A stretch of 64,000 bases of DNA from Pantoea anthophila (GCF_006494375.1 NZ_VHIZ01000017.1:124001-188000), one strand, 5' to 3'. Counted from the first letter of the stretch, positions 26,552 through 36,619 are shown. Numbers and translations: made by a program. Notes: a model not told the origin generated them from the letters alone.

Positions 26552-29209
26552 ATGTTGTATAAGTTTCCACTGACATCCGGCAATGTCACCCGCTTTTTTG
26601 TGGTTTTCAATCTGGTGCTCCTGCTGGCGCTGGGCTTTATGGTGCAGAACTCCGTGAATGCCTGGCTCACCGGAAAACGCTATGCCATGGACGATCTGGC
26701 CCGCGACGTTCAGAAGCGTATCGACGCCTATCGCTTTGCCACCTGGCAGATCTATGAAAACCTCTCCACCAGTGCGGCAGGAACGCCTCCGGGCAGCAGC
26801 CTGCAGGAGACGCGCCTGCGTCCTGACGTCTACTATCTGGAAAAAACCCGCCGCAAGACCGAAGCACTGATCTTCGGATCGCATGACAGCAGCACGCTGG
26901 ATATGACCATGCGGATGTCCAACTATCTGGATACGCTCTGGGGCGCAGAAAACCCGACCTGGTCGATGTACTTTTTAAATGGTCAGGACAATAGCCTGAT
27001 CATGATCTCCACGCTGCCGCTGAAGGATATGGCGACGCGCTACAAAGAGAGCGCCATCAGTTCAATGGTGGACAGCCGTCGCGCTGAAATGCTGCAGCAG
27101 GCGAACGCGCTGGACGAGCGTGAGAGCTTCTCGCCCCTGCGTCACCTCGCCTTCCAGAACGATCACTATTTCACGCTGCGCACCACCTTTAATCAGCCGG
27201 GCCACCTGGCCACTGTAGTTGCCTTTGATCTGCCGGTGAACGATTTGGTGCCGCAGAATATGCCGCTGGAGAATTTCCAGCTGCGTCAGGACAGCTCACT
27301 GCCCTCTGCCAGCAGTGAACAGCAGGAGGTGGAAAATACGCACATCTCGCTGGTTAACCCGAACGTCGAGATTGCCGCCACGCTGCCCAGCACCCCGCTG
27401 CAGCTGGTCTATCAGGTGCCGATTACCCGCCTGATCGTCGACACGCTGCACAACCTGCTCTGGCCGCTGCTGATCAACCTGCTGCTGTTCCTGCTGTCGC
27501 TGGGCGGTGTGATGCTGCTGCGTCAGCAGTCCCTGCGCCCCAGTGAGAACCAGAGCGCGGAACTCGACTCGCTTCGGGTACTGAATGAAGAGATTGTGGG
27601 CAGCCTGCCGGTGGGCCTGCTGGTCTATGACTTTGCCAGCAACCGCACCCTGCTGAGCAACAAGATTGCAGAGCATCTTCTGCCGCACCTCAATCTGCAG
27701 AAGATTATTAATATGTCCGACCAGCATCAGGGCGTTCTGCAGGCTACCATCAATAACGAAGTGTATGAGATCCGCCACGCCCGTAGCGTGCTCTCACCCC
27801 ATACCCAGCTGTTTATGATGCGTGACCAGGATCGCGAACTGCTGGTGAACAAGAAGCTGCAGAAAGCGCAGCAGGTTCTGGATCGCAACCATCAGATGCG
27901 TCAGCAACTGCTGCACAATCTTGGTCATGCGCTGAATCAGCCGCTGGAGAAGATCGTGGCGCAGCTGGTGCAGCTCAGCCAGCGGGATGCCGATGAATCC
28001 GTACTCGACCTGCTTGATGAGAGCCAGGGGCTGGCGCGGCTGGTGGATGATATCGTGCTGCTGAACCGGCTGGAGGCGCACGACTGGTCACCGGATGCCA
28101 CCATCTTCAACCTGCAGGAACTGCTGGATGAGATCGCACTGGAAAGCCTGCCGCTGATGCGTCGCAAAGGGTTGTCACTGGTGGTGAATAACCATCTGGC
28201 CAATGATGAGATGCGCTTTGGCGACCGTCGCGCCCTGCGTAAGGTGCTGACCACCCTGATGCACTATGCGCTGACCACCACCCGCTGGGGAAAAATCACC
28301 CTGGAAGTTAAGGTTGCGAATAAACAGGCCGATAGACTCATCATCGAACTGGTTGATACCGGCGCGGGCCTGACCGTGGATGAGCTGGCGAATGTCGATT
28401 TCCCGTTCCTGGGCGACACCAGCCAGGATCGATATGGTCAGGCGTCAGGCATGGCCTTCTTCCTCTGTAAACAGCTCTGCAAGCAGATGGGGGGCAGTCT
28501 GGATATCGTCGCGAAAGCGGATATCGGCACCCGCTATAATATGCAGCTGCCGATGGCACTGGAGCAGAAGCAGGAAGAAGAAGAGGAAAAAATTCTGGAT
28601 GGGGTTACCGCCCTGGTGGAGATCACCGTGGAGGATGTCCATAAAATCATCTGCCGCCATCTGGAAAACTGGGGAGCGCGCTGTCTCACTCCGGACGAGC
28701 GTATTTCCGGACAGGATCACGACGTGCTGGTAACCGACGATCCGTCGAAGCTGAGCGGCTGGGCACTGCTGCTGGCGGAAGATGAGCTCGGTCATCATGC
28801 ACTGAACGACCAGCAGTATCGGGTCAATTTCAATCTCAGTAATGCGCTGCTGGATGCATTGCTGGCCCTGATTGAGAAGCAACTGTCGCATGATGTGATG
28901 GATAATGACAGGGAAGACGACACAGCCACGCCATTGATGAGCGGCGGCTATTTCCAGCTGTTTACCGAGACAGTACCGGTTGATGTGAAGAGACTGTATA
29001 CTGAGTCAGCAGAAAAGGACTACGACTCGCTTGCTCAGACAGCGCATCGCCTGAAGGGCGTGTTTGCCATGCTCAACCTGTCTCCCGGCAAACAGCTTTG
29101 TGAAGAGTTAGAACACCACATTAAAGCGTGTGACGATTCAAACATTACAAATACCACCAGTGATATTGACGCTTACGTCAATCAACTGCTGCAGCAAGGT
29201 AACCAATAA
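26552..29209 (+). CDS. rcsD: RcsD phosphotransferase of the Rcs phosphorelay
   Basis: Inner-membrane intermediate of the Rcs envelope-stress phosphorelay (885 residues; E. coli 890). Two membrane segments (about 15-32 and 300-325) flank a periplasmic sensor domain. A degenerate kinase-like domain follows: the H-box region reads HNLGHALNQPLEK instead of SHELRTP, and the ATP-binding part retains DTGAGLTVDEL. An ABL-type domain precedes the C-terminal HPt domain, where TAHRLKGVFAMLNL carries the phospho-accepting His at about 832. It receives phosphate from RcsC and passes it to RcsB. The stop is one base before the rcsB start, so the genes are coupled. N-terminal divergence from E. coli makes the exact start slightly uncertain. 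Confidence 0.95.
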   Translation: MLYKFPLTSGNVTRFFVVFNLVLLLALGFMVQNSVNAWLTGKRYAMDDLARDVQKRIDAYRFATWQIYENLSTSAAGTPPGSSLQETRLRPDVYYLEKTRRKTEALIFGSHDSSTLDMTMRMSNYLDTLWGAENPTWSMYFLNGQDNSLIMISTLPLKDMATRYKESAISSMVDSRRAEMLQQANALDERESFSPLRHLAFQNDHYFTLRTTFNQPGHLATVVAFDLPVNDLVPQNMPLENFQLRQDSSLPSASSEQQEVENTHISLVNPNVEIAATLPSTPLQLVYQVPITRLIVDTLHNLLWPLLINLLLFLLSLGGVMLLRQQSLRPSENQSAELDSLRVLNEEIVGSLPVGLLVYDFASNRTLLSNKIAEHLLPHLNLQKIINMSDQHQGVLQATINNEVYEIRHARSVLSPHTQLFMMRDQDRELLVNKKLQKAQQVLDRNHQMRQQLLHNLGHALNQPLEKIVAQLVQLSQRDADESVLDLLDESQGLARLVDDIVLLNRLEAHDWSPDATIFNLQELLDEIALESLPLMRRKGLSLVVNNHLANDEMRFGDRRALRKVLTTLMHYALTTTRWGKITLEVKVANKQADRLIIELVDTGAGLTVDELANVDFPFLGDTSQDRYGQASGMAFFLCKQLCKQMGGSLDIVAKADIGTRYNMQLPMALEQKQEEEEEKILDGVTALVEITVEDVHKIICRHLENWGARCLTPDERISGQDHDVLVTDDPSKLSGWALLLAEDELGHHALNDQQYRVNFNLSNALLDALLALIEKQLSHDVMDNDREDDTATPLMSGGYFQLFTETVPVDVKRLYTESAEKDYDSLAQTAHRLKGVFAMLNLSPGKQLCEELEHHIKACDDSNITNTTSDIDAYVNQLLQQGNQ

Positions 29210-29210
29210 G

Positions 29211-29861
29211 ATGAATAACTTAAATGTAATTATTGCCGATGACCATCCAATTGTCCTTTTCGGTATCCGAAAGTCTCTGGAACAAATTGAATGGGTCAAC
29301 GTTGTAGGTGAGTTCGAAGACTCAACAGCACTGATCAACAATCTGTCCAAGCTGGATGCTAACGTCCTGATCACCGACCTCTCTATGCCTGGTGAGAAGT
29401 ATGGCGATGGCATCACGCTGATTAAATACATCAAACGCCACTATCCGGATCTCTCCATTATTGTTCTGACGATGAACAATAACCCGGCGATCCTGAGCTC
29501 TGTGCTTGATCTCGACATCGAAGGCATCGTGCTGAAACAGGGCGCGCCAACCGACCTGCCGAAAGCGCTGGCAGCCCTGCAGAAAGGCAAGAAATATACG
29601 CCGGAAAGCGTGGCGAAACTGCTGGAGAAAATCAGCGCGGGCGGTTACGGCGACAAGCGCCTGTCACCGAAAGAGAGCGAAGTGCTGCGTCTGTTCGCAG
29701 AAGGTTTCCTGGTGACAGAAATTGCCAAGAAACTGAACCGCAGTATTAAAACCATCAGCAGCCAGAAGAAATCAGCGATGATGAAACTGGGCGTGGATAA
29801 CGATATTGCCCTGCTGAACTACCTCTCCTCTGTCAGCCAGACCCAGGTCGAAAGAGACTAA
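29211..29861 (+). CDS. rcsB: RcsB response regulator
   Basis: DNA-binding response regulator (216 residues, same as E. coli) controlling capsule, flagella, cell division and biofilm genes, alone or with RcsA. The receiver domain has the acidic pair DD at 10-11 and the phosphorylated Asp56 in LITDLSMPG. The C-terminal LuxR-type helix-turn-helix spans about 145-210 (KESEVLRLFAEGFLVTEIAK, then LNRSIKTISSQKKSAM). The frame is open further upstream within rcsD, but MNNLNVIIADDHP is the family start and sits directly after the rcsD stop. In E. coli an extra rcsB promoter lies within rcsD; none was sought here in detail. Confidence 0.98.
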   Translation: MNNLNVIIADDHPIVLFGIRKSLEQIEWVNVVGEFEDSTALINNLSKLDANVLITDLSMPGEKYGDGITLIKYIKRHYPDLSIIVLTMNNNPAILSSVLDLDIEGIVLKQGAPTDLPKALAALQKGKKYTPESVAKLLEKISAGGYGDKRLSPKESEVLRLFAEGFLVTEIAKKLNRSIKTISSQKKSAMMKLGVDNDIALLNYLSSVSQTQVERD

Positions 29862-29870
29862 TCGATCGCT

Positions 29871-29895
29871 GAGGCGGTGCAGCCTGCACCGCCTC
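29871..29895. terminator. Shared hairpin between convergent rcsB and rcsC
   Basis: GAGGCGGTGCA-GCC-TGCACCGCCTC is a perfect 11-bp stem in the 43-nt gap between the two convergent stops. Neither side has a strong U-run, so termination efficiency is uncertain, but the position fits a bidirectional terminator. Confidence 0.65.
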
Positions 29896-29904
29896 CCCTC
29901 TGCC

Positions 29905-32757
29905 CTACTTCATGCGCGTTTTACGCACCCGCTCAGCATAGATTGCCAGCGTACTTTTCAGCACATCTAACGTCACCGGTTTCGACAGGCAGTTATCCAT
30001 GCCCGCGTCCATACAACGCTGCTTCTCTTCGGCCAGCGCATTTGCCGTGACGCCGATGACCGGGAAGAGATGCCCCAGCTGACGTAACCGCTGCGTCAGG
30101 CGATACCCATCCATGTTCGGCATGTTCACGTCGGTCAGTACGATGTCGATCTCATTGCGGCTCAGCACGTTAAGCGCATCGACGCCATCCTGGGCGGTTT
30201 TCACCTGATACCCCAGCGTGCCGAGCTGTTCTGAAAGCAGCATGCGGTTAATCGGATGGTCATCGACGATGAGAACCATGATGTCATCGTTGTGAATCTT
30301 CTCTTCCACCGGGCCAGCCAGCAGCAGCGCATCTGCCGCGTCGTGGCCGAGCGAGATGCGATAGATACGCGCCAGCAACGCCGGTACCTCATGCAGTGTG
30401 GCGGTCGAGTGAACCCAGCGTCCAGGCTGACGTTCACGCGGCATATCCACATGCGATCCATCAAATGTGACCAGCGCCCGCAACGGTAGATCGAGCTCCA
30501 GCTCGTAATCGGTCATCACCACATCGTCGGGGCCCGGTCTGCCGTTATAATCCGCAACCTGAATCCCCTGCTGCTGCATCTGACGCGTGATAAACGCCGC
30601 CAGGTAATCATTGCGCATCGCCAGCCAGATTTTCTTCTCCTGCAAATCCTCCAGCAGCATCAGCGACGGCTTCTGCCCTTTGTAGACGGGAATACGCACA
30701 ATGAACTGACTGCCCATGCCCGGCTCTGAGTCGACCTCAATGTCGCCGTCCATCATATTGATCAGCTTTTCACAGATCGCCAGTCCCAGCCCGGTGCCCT
30801 GGAAATTACGCTGCACGCCATTCCCGACCTGGAAGAAGGGATCAAACAGGCGCGGCAGCTCTTTCGCCGGAATTCCGACCCCGGTATCGCGCACCCGGAA
30901 AGCCAGATAGCCCTGCGAGACGTAGGCGTGCAGGATAATACAGCCGGTGTGGGTGAACTTAATGGCGTTGTTCAGCAGGTTGGAGATCACCTGTTGCAGA
31001 CGCAACGGATCGCCATCCAGCACCTGCGGAACGTCATGTTCGATAAAGCAGTAGAGCGTCAGTCGCTTCTTCACCACCAGCGACAGATAGTTGCCGACGA
31101 TGTGGGTCACGATTTCACGCGGTGCAAACGGACGCGGCTCGATCTTCAGCTGCTCTGACTCGATTTTAGAGAAGTCGAGGATATCGCTGATGATTTTCAG
31201 CAGCAGGCTGGAGGAGTTGTTCATCGCCGTCACCAGCGAGTCGATCCCGCTGGGCAGTTGCCGGGTCTGCAGCAGATCGAGGTTACCGATAATCCCATAG
31301 AGCGGCGTGCGCAGCTCATGGCTGACGGTGGCAAGGAACATCGACTTCGACTGGCTCGCCTGCTCTGCCGCATGGGCCATCTCCTGCAGCGACTGCTCCA
31401 TGCGGACACGGGCCGACACGTCCACCAGTACACAGATCGCCACGTTTTCATTGCGATAGCGCGAATGGACAAAGCTGATTTGCAGGTTGGTGTTGCTGCC
31501 GGTGAGCACATCAACAAAGTTAACCTGCTGGCCGCCGATAATCTCATTCAGCCGCAGGCGATCTTCCTGGGTCAGCAGGGTCAGGTAATTGTGCGCCAGC
31601 TCGTTACTCAGAATATTGGTGCCGTCGCTGGTGCGTAAAATACAGATCCCCACCGGCGCCGAGGCCACAATCTTACGGTTGAACTGTTCATGCTCTTCCA
31701 GCCGGTGCGCATTCTCCTCGGCGGGCAGGAACATCCGGCGCTCAAACAGCCAGGCGAGCGTAAACAGAATGATGGCGCTGAATACATTAAGCAGCAGCGC
31801 ATTGATGATCATCAGCTTCAGCTGATCCATCATCACGTCAGTGGGTATCGACCACACCACGTTGAGATCGGAAGGCGGCAGCGGCTTTTTCAGCACCAGC
31901 TGACGGTAACCATTCAGATAACCGAACCAGGTTTTGTCATCGGGCAGGCTGTCGAGCGAGAAGCCCAGCCCGCCACGGCGCGAATTGAGCAGTGGACGAT
32001 AATTTTCGTCGGTAATCGAGGCGATGATCGGCAGACTGCCCGGCTGAATAAACTCATCCAGGCGGATATTCTGCTCGACACCCAGCAGCGCCTGCAACTT
32101 GTTGGCCACGTAGACCGGCACCACCATGTAGAAGGTGCCGACACCCGGCTGAGCACTGCTGTTGATCCAGTACATCGGGTTGCGGCGCTCTTCTTCGTTG
32201 CTGTTACGGTAGCGCAGCACATTCTCACGCAGCGATTTCAGGCTGCGCTCCCGATCGGCGGTGCTGCTGCCAATCGTAAAGTCAGCCAGACACTGGCTTT
32301 CCCCTCCGATAAAGAACACCCGGTTCAGCTCATACGAGGAGGCGAAGTTGCTTTTCCAGTAGTTGATGTAATAACTGAGGGAGTCGAGCGAGTTGCGCCA
32401 GGTGTTGCTCATGGCGGTGCAGTCGCCATCTGAAAACAGCGGCGTAAACTGCGGCTGGGTCGTTTTACCCGGGATCATGCCGGTCAGCGCATCCATGCCG
32501 TTGCTGGCATTCGTCAGCCGGTTCTCCGTGATATATTTCAGCTCCCGCATCATGTCGGCGGAGTGCCGCACATACCACTGTATCGTGCCGTAGTTGCTGG
32601 CAAACTCCTGACGAACCTGCGTCTCTTTATTGTGCAGCACGCTGATGATGTAAAACGCGGTAAGAACAGCGCCCAGCGTCCAGATTAGCAGCGCCAGCGC
32701 TCGGAAAAGATAGCGCGAGATGCGAAGCGTAGTGCGGAAAGAGACAGGATATTTCAA
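29905..32757 (-). CDS. rcsC: RcsC hybrid sensor kinase
   Basis: Hybrid histidine kinase of 950 residues (E. coli 949) at the head of the Rcs phosphorelay. It has two membrane segments (about 20-40 and 313-335) enclosing a periplasmic domain, a PAS-like part (HEQFNRKIVASAPVGICIL), the kinase H-box MFLATVSHELRTPLYGIIG with the phosphorylated His near 479, an ATPase domain with DTGVGIPAKELPRLFDPFF and GTGLGLAI, the RcsC-specific ABL domain, and a C-terminal receiver with the acceptor Asp in VLTDVNMPNMDG. The start is TTG, preceding KYPVSFRTTLRISRY, which aligns with the E. coli N-terminus. The gene is monocistronic and convergent with rcsDB. Confidence 0.97.
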   Translation of the reverse strand: MKYPVSFRTTLRISRYLFRALALLIWTLGAVLTAFYIISVLHNKETQVRQEFASNYGTIQWYVRHSADMMRELKYITENRLTNASNGMDALTGMIPGKTTQPQFTPLFSDGDCTAMSNTWRNSLDSLSYYINYWKSNFASSYELNRVFFIGGESQCLADFTIGSSTADRERSLKSLRENVLRYRNSNEEERRNPMYWINSSAQPGVGTFYMVVPVYVANKLQALLGVEQNIRLDEFIQPGSLPIIASITDENYRPLLNSRRGGLGFSLDSLPDDKTWFGYLNGYRQLVLKKPLPPSDLNVVWSIPTDVMMDQLKLMIINALLLNVFSAIILFTLAWLFERRMFLPAEENAHRLEEHEQFNRKIVASAPVGICILRTSDGTNILSNELAHNYLTLLTQEDRLRLNEIIGGQQVNFVDVLTGSNTNLQISFVHSRYRNENVAICVLVDVSARVRMEQSLQEMAHAAEQASQSKSMFLATVSHELRTPLYGIIGNLDLLQTRQLPSGIDSLVTAMNNSSSLLLKIISDILDFSKIESEQLKIEPRPFAPREIVTHIVGNYLSLVVKKRLTLYCFIEHDVPQVLDGDPLRLQQVISNLLNNAIKFTHTGCIILHAYVSQGYLAFRVRDTGVGIPAKELPRLFDPFFQVGNGVQRNFQGTGLGLAICEKLINMMDGDIEVDSEPGMGSQFIVRIPVYKGQKPSLMLLEDLQEKKIWLAMRNDYLAAFITRQMQQQGIQVADYNGRPGPDDVVMTDYELELDLPLRALVTFDGSHVDMPRERQPGRWVHSTATLHEVPALLARIYRISLGHDAADALLLAGPVEEKIHNDDIMVLIVDDHPINRMLLSEQLGTLGYQVKTAQDGVDALNVLSRNEIDIVLTDVNMPNMDGYRLTQRLRQLGHLFPVIGVTANALAEEKQRCMDAGMDNCLSKPVTLDVLKSTLAIYAERVRKTRMK

Positions 32758-32917
32758 AGGGAACTCGCAGTTGGCAAGGTTAGTCGCATCATCAATTTTT
32801 ATTGCCCATACACTAGCTTCATCGGGCGAAAAAAGCCAGCCAGCGGAAGGCCCGGCAGGCAGTTTGGGACGCTTTTCGGACAGCTTTTACCGCCACGCCT
32901 GACGTCTCCCATCACCC
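32758..32917 (-). other. Upstream region of rcsC
   Basis: About 160 nt between the rcsC start and the beginning of the repeat block. It must contain the rcsC promoter unless transcription comes through the repeats from gyrA. No consensus -35/-10 pair was clear. Confidence 0.4.
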
Positions 32918-33013
32918 GCCTGAAGCGAAACCGTTTTCCAGCCAGAAAGAGCTGAAGCGACACCACATCCCGGCCAGAAAGAGCTGAAGCAACACCCTAT
33001 CCCGGCGAGAAAG
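32918..33013 (+). repeat. Three tandem copies of a 32-bp repeat at the left edge of the larger repeat array
   Basis: Units 32918-32949, 32950-32981 and 32982-33013 follow the pattern (g/a)(c)ctgaagcg...cccggc(c/g)agaaag. The same 32-mer occurs once at every junction of the 194-bp units to the right, so it is the boundary module of the larger repeat, amplified separately. The first copy is the most diverged. Confidence 0.85.
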
Positions 33014-33718
33014 GTCTGCCATGCCCGAAGAGCAAAGCGTCCACGCCAGGGATGGCGTGGCCGATCCGCAGGGATGCGGGAATCCTTTGCGATCGGGCAT
33101 GGCGGGCCTTTCGTTCGCAGCGGCCTCACCGCCACACCCACAAGAATCCGCATCCTCCCGCCCGCGCACTCACCCGCCTGAAGCAACCCCCCTATCCCGG
33201 CGAGAAAGGCCTGCCATGCCCGAAGAGCAAAGCGTCCACGTCAGGGATGGCGTGGCCGATCCGCAGGGATGCGGGAATCCTTTGCGATCGGGCGTGGCGG
33301 GCCTTTCGCTCAAAGCAGCCTCACCGCCACACCCACAAGAATACGCATCCTCCCGCCCGCGCACTCACCCGCCTGAAGCGACACCGCATCCCGGCGAGAA
33401 AGGCCTGCCATGCCCGAAGAGCAAAGCGTCCACGCCAGGGATGGCGTGGCCGATCCGCAGGGATGCGGGAATCCTTTGCGATCGGGCGTGGCGGGCCTTT
33501 CGATCGCAGCGGCCTCTCCGCCACACCCAAAAGAACCCGCATCCTCCCGCCCGCGCACTCACACGCCTGAAGCGACACCACATCCCGGCGAGAAAGGCCT
33601 GCCATGCCCGAAGAGCAAAGCGTCCACGCCAGGGATGGCGTGGCCGATCCGCTGGGATGCGGGAATCCTTTGCGATCGGGCATGGCGGGTCTTTCGATCG
33701 CAGCGGCCTCATCGCCGC
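33007..33718 (+). repeat. Array of four ~194-bp tandem units, each able to fold into a branched RNA with two GGGA loops
   Basis: Units begin at 33007, 33202, 33396 and 33590 (periods 195, 194, 194); the fourth is cut after about 130 bp. The first ~106 nt of each unit fold, on the plus strand, into an outer stem of about 20 bp (5' arm GAAAGGCCTGCCATGCCCGA), an inner GCAAAG/CTTTGC stem, and two apical hairpins: CCACGCCA-GGGA-TGGCGTGG and CCGCA-GGGA-TGCGG. Stem differences between copies are all G-U pairs on this strand and would be A-C mismatches on the other. The remaining ~88 nt are C-rich and G-poor. It lies between the gyrA terminator and rcsC. All six frames stay open for long stretches, but no coding signal is evident. 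Biological role unknown. Confidence 0.93.
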
Positions 33719-33742
33719 CACAGGCTACCTTGCACACCGCAT

Positions 33743-33781
33743 AAAAAAACGGCAGGCCGGGTTTCCCCTGACCTGCCGTTT
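33743..33781 (-). terminator. Rho-independent terminator of gyrA
   Basis: Minus-strand AAACGGCAGG ... CCTGCCGTTT (33781-33772 with 33756-33747) followed by a T-run. It ends the gyrA transcript about 30 nt after the stop and just before the repeat array. In the plus direction the U-tail is short. Confidence 0.85.
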
Positions 33782-33812
33782 CTGCAACGAACCTCAGCTT
33801 ATGCCAGACAAC

Positions 33813-36479
33813 TTACTCGTCGTCTTCAGCCGCGTCGTCTTCGTCTTCCGCTTCCGGTGCAATCTCTTCATCGTCAGAATCCGCTTCAGGCGCGATATCA
33901 TCCTCGCCTTCCGCCACGCTGCCGTCGATTGAATCCAGCTCTTCCTCTTCAACCGGCTCGGCGACACGCTGCAATCCGACCACATTCTCATCCTCTGCGG
34001 TGCGGATCAGAATCACACCCTGGGTATTACGACCCACGACGCTGACTTCTGAAACGCGGGTACGCACCAGCGTACCGGCATCGGTGATCATCATAATCTG
34101 ATCGCTATCCACCACCTGAACAGCGCCAATCACCGGACCGTTACGATCGGTCACCTTGATTGAAATCACACCCTGCGTCGCACGCGACTTGGTCGGGTAT
34201 TCGCTGTTGGCGGTACGCTTGCCGTAACCATTCTGCGTCACGGTAAGAATCGCACCCTCTTCACGCGGCACAATCAGAGAAACTACGCGATCGCCTTCGG
34301 CCAGCTTGATACCGCGAACACCTGACGCGGTACGGCCCATGGCACGCACAGCGCTCTCGGCGAAGCGCACCACTTTACCGGCGGCGGAGAACAGCATCGC
34401 TTCGTCATTACCGTTGGTCAGCGCCACACCGATCAGCTCATCGTCGTCACGCAGATTCACGGCAATAATGCCGGCGCTGCGCGGACGGCTGAACTCTTTC
34501 AGCGCGGTCTTCTTCACGGTGCCCAGCGCGGTCGCCATAAAGATATTAAAGCCTTCGGTATACTCGCGAACCGGCAGAATCGCCGTAATACGCTCGTTCG
34601 CTTCCAGCGGCAGCAGGTTGACGATTGGACGTCCACGCGCACCACGGCTCGCTTCCGGCAGCTGATAAACCTTCATCCAGTAGAGACGGCCACGGCTGGA
34701 GAAGCAGAGAATCGTATCGTGGGTATTGGCTACCAGCAGACGATCAATGAAGTCCTCTTCCTTGATGCGTGCCGCTGACTTGCCTTTACCACCACGACGC
34801 TGCGCTTCGTAGTCACTTAGCGGCTGATACTTCACATAGCCCTGATGCGACAACGTCACCACCACGTCTTCCTGATTGATCAGGTCTTCGATGTTGATGT
34901 CCGCGCTGTTCGCGGTAATCTCGGTGCGACGATCGTCACCAAACTGATCGCGCATCAGCTCCAGCTCTTCGCGGATCACTTCCATCAGACGCTCAGCGCT
35001 CGACAGAATCAGCAGCAACCCGGCGATCTGATCCAGCAGCGCTTTATACTCATCCAGCAGCTTCTCGTGCTCAAGGCCGGTCAGTTTCTGCAGACGCAGA
35101 TCCAGAATCGCCTGAGCCTGCTGCTCGGTCAGGTAGTACTGACCGTCGCGGATGCCAAACTGCGGCTCCAGCCACTCCGGACGGGCGGCGTCATCACCGG
35201 CACGCTCCAGCATCGCTGACACGTTACCGAGATCCCACGCCTGCGAAATCAGACCCGCTTTTGCTTCTGCCGGCGTTGGCGCACGGCGGATCAGCTCGAT
35301 GATCGGATCGATATTCGCCAGCGCAATCGCCAGACCTTCAAGGATATGCGCACGGTCACGGGCTTTACGCAGTTCAAAAATGGTACGGCGCGTCACCACT
35401 TCACGACGATGGCGAACAAAGGCTTCCAGAATTTCCTTCAGCGCCATAATCTTCGGCTGACCCTGATGCAGGGCAACCATGTTGATACCAAACGAAGTCT
35501 GCAGCTGAGTCAGTGAATAGAGATTATTCAGCACCACTTCGCCGACCGCATCACGCTTAATCTCGATCACGATGCGCATGCCGTCTTTGTCAGACTCATC
35601 GCGCAGCGCGCTGATGCCTTCGACACGCTTCTCTTTCACCAGCTCTGCAATCTTCTCGATCAGGCGGGCTTTGTTGACCTGATAAGGCAGCTCGTGAATG
35701 ACGATGGTCTCGCGGCCCGTTTTGGCATCCGCTTCCACTTCGCCACGCGCACGAATATAAATCTTCCCGCGTCCGGTGCGGTACGCTTCTTCAATGCCAC
35801 GGCGGCCGTTGATGATGGCGGCGGTCGGGAAGTCAGGTCCCGGAATGTGCTCCATCAGCCCTTCAATGCTGATGTTCTCATCTTCAATGTAGGCCAGGCA
35901 GCCGTTAATCACTTCGCGCAGGTTATGCGGCGGAATATTGGTTGCCATCCCCACGGCGATACCGGAGGAACCGTTAACCAGCAGGTTAGGGATTTTGGTC
36001 GGCAGAACTTCAGGGATCTGCTCTGTGCCGTCATAGTTCGGCACAAAATCGACGGTCTCTTTTTCCAGGTCAGCTAACAGATCGTGGGCGATTTTTGACA
36101 TGCGGACTTCGGTATAACGCATCGCCGCGGCGGAGTCGCCATCGATGGAGCCGAAGTTGCCTTGTCCGTCCACCAGCATGTAACGCAGGGAGAAAGGCTG
36201 GGCCATACGTACAATGGTGTCGTAAACGGCGGAATCACCATGCGGGTGATATTTACCGATAACGTCACCGACGACGCGGGCAGATTTTTTATAGGGTTTG
36301 TTCCAGTCGTTACCCAGTTCGCTCATCGCAAAGAGTACGCGACGATGCACCGGCTTCAGGCCGTCACGCACATCGGGTAAAGCTCGGCCAACGATGACCG
36401 ACATGGCGTAATCGAGGTAAGAAGTCTTTAATTCTTCTTCGATATTGACCGGTGTAATTTCTCTCGCAAGGTCGCTCAT
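33813..36479 (-). CDS. gyrA: DNA gyrase subunit A
   Basis: Type II topoisomerase breakage-reunion subunit (888 residues; E. coli 875) that with GyrB introduces negative supercoils. The N-terminal domain contains the quinolone region [14 protein letters not shown] with Ser83 and Asp87 in the susceptible state, and the catalytic Tyr122 in AAAMRYTE. The C-terminal beta-pinwheel includes the GyrA box QRRGGKG. The terminal ~50 residues are strongly acidic ([20 protein letters not shown] onward) and longer than in E. coli. Monocistronic, divergent from ubiG, with its own promoter and terminator. Confidence 0.99.
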   Translation of the reverse strand: MSDLAREITPVNIEEELKTSYLDYAMSVIVGRALPDVRDGLKPVHRRVLFAMSELGNDWNKPYKKSARVVGDVIGKYHPHGDSAVYDTIVRMAQPFSLRYMLVDGQGNFGSIDGDSAAAMRYTEVRMSKIAHDLLADLEKETVDFVPNYDGTEQIPEVLPTKIPNLLVNGSSGIAVGMATNIPPHNLREVINGCLAYIEDENISIEGLMEHIPGPDFPTAAIINGRRGIEEAYRTGRGKIYIRARGEVEADAKTGRETIVIHELPYQVNKARLIEKIAELVKEKRVEGISALRDESDKDGMRIVIEIKRDAVGEVVLNNLYSLTQLQTSFGINMVALHQGQPKIMALKEILEAFVRHRREVVTRRTIFELRKARDRAHILEGLAIALANIDPIIELIRRAPTPAEAKAGLISQAWDLGNVSAMLERAGDDAARPEWLEPQFGIRDGQYYLTEQQAQAILDLRLQKLTGLEHEKLLDEYKALLDQIAGLLLILSSAERLMEVIREELELMRDQFGDDRRTEITANSADINIEDLINQEDVVVTLSHQGYVKYQPLSDYEAQRRGGKGKSAARIKEEDFIDRLLVANTHDTILCFSSRGRLYWMKVYQLPEASRGARGRPIVNLLPLEANERITAILPVREYTEGFNIFMATALGTVKKTALKEFSRPRSAGIIAVNLRDDDELIGVALTNGNDEAMLFSAAGKVVRFAESAVRAMGRTASGVRGIKLAEGDRVVSLIVPREEGAILTVTQNGYGKRTANSEYPTKSRATQGVISIKVTDRNGPVIGAVQVVDSDQIMMITDAGTLVRTRVSEVSVVGRNTQGVILIRTAEDENVVGLQRVAEPVEEEELDSIDGSVAEGEDDIAPEADSDDEEIAPEAEDEDDAAEDDE

Positions 36480-36524
36480 GGAGCCGCTATCCCTCTACTT
36501 AATCCCGGATTTTAAAGGTGCGAA

Positions 36525-36530
36525 AGTATA
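36525..36530 (-). promoter_or_regulatory. Probable gyrA promoter -10
   Basis: On the minus strand TGATATACT gives an extended -10 (TGn-TATACT) about 46 nt upstream of the gyrA ATG, in the 177-nt divergent gap with ubiG. The -35 (TTCACC at 17-nt spacing) is weak, as is common for supercoiling-controlled gyr promoters. Confidence 0.5.
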
Positions 36531-36619
36531 TCACACTGCAATGCTCTGGTGAACGTTAACCACCGATTTCACCCGCTTTTCCTTGTGCCTGAAAGGTGTG
36601 CCATCGGCGGTTAAGCGTT

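Noticed and set aside
32918-33718. CRISPR array
   Set aside because: Repeats are 32-bp direct tandem without spacers and 194-bp long units; there is no repeat-spacer pattern and no cas gene.
33021-33932. Long open frames (up to about 300 codons on plus, and several on minus) across the repeat array
   Set aside because: The frames stay open in nearly all six registers, the 194-bp period is not a multiple of three so the reading phase shifts between units, and the last part runs into the gyrA coding region in antisense. No ribosome site or protein-like pattern supports translation.
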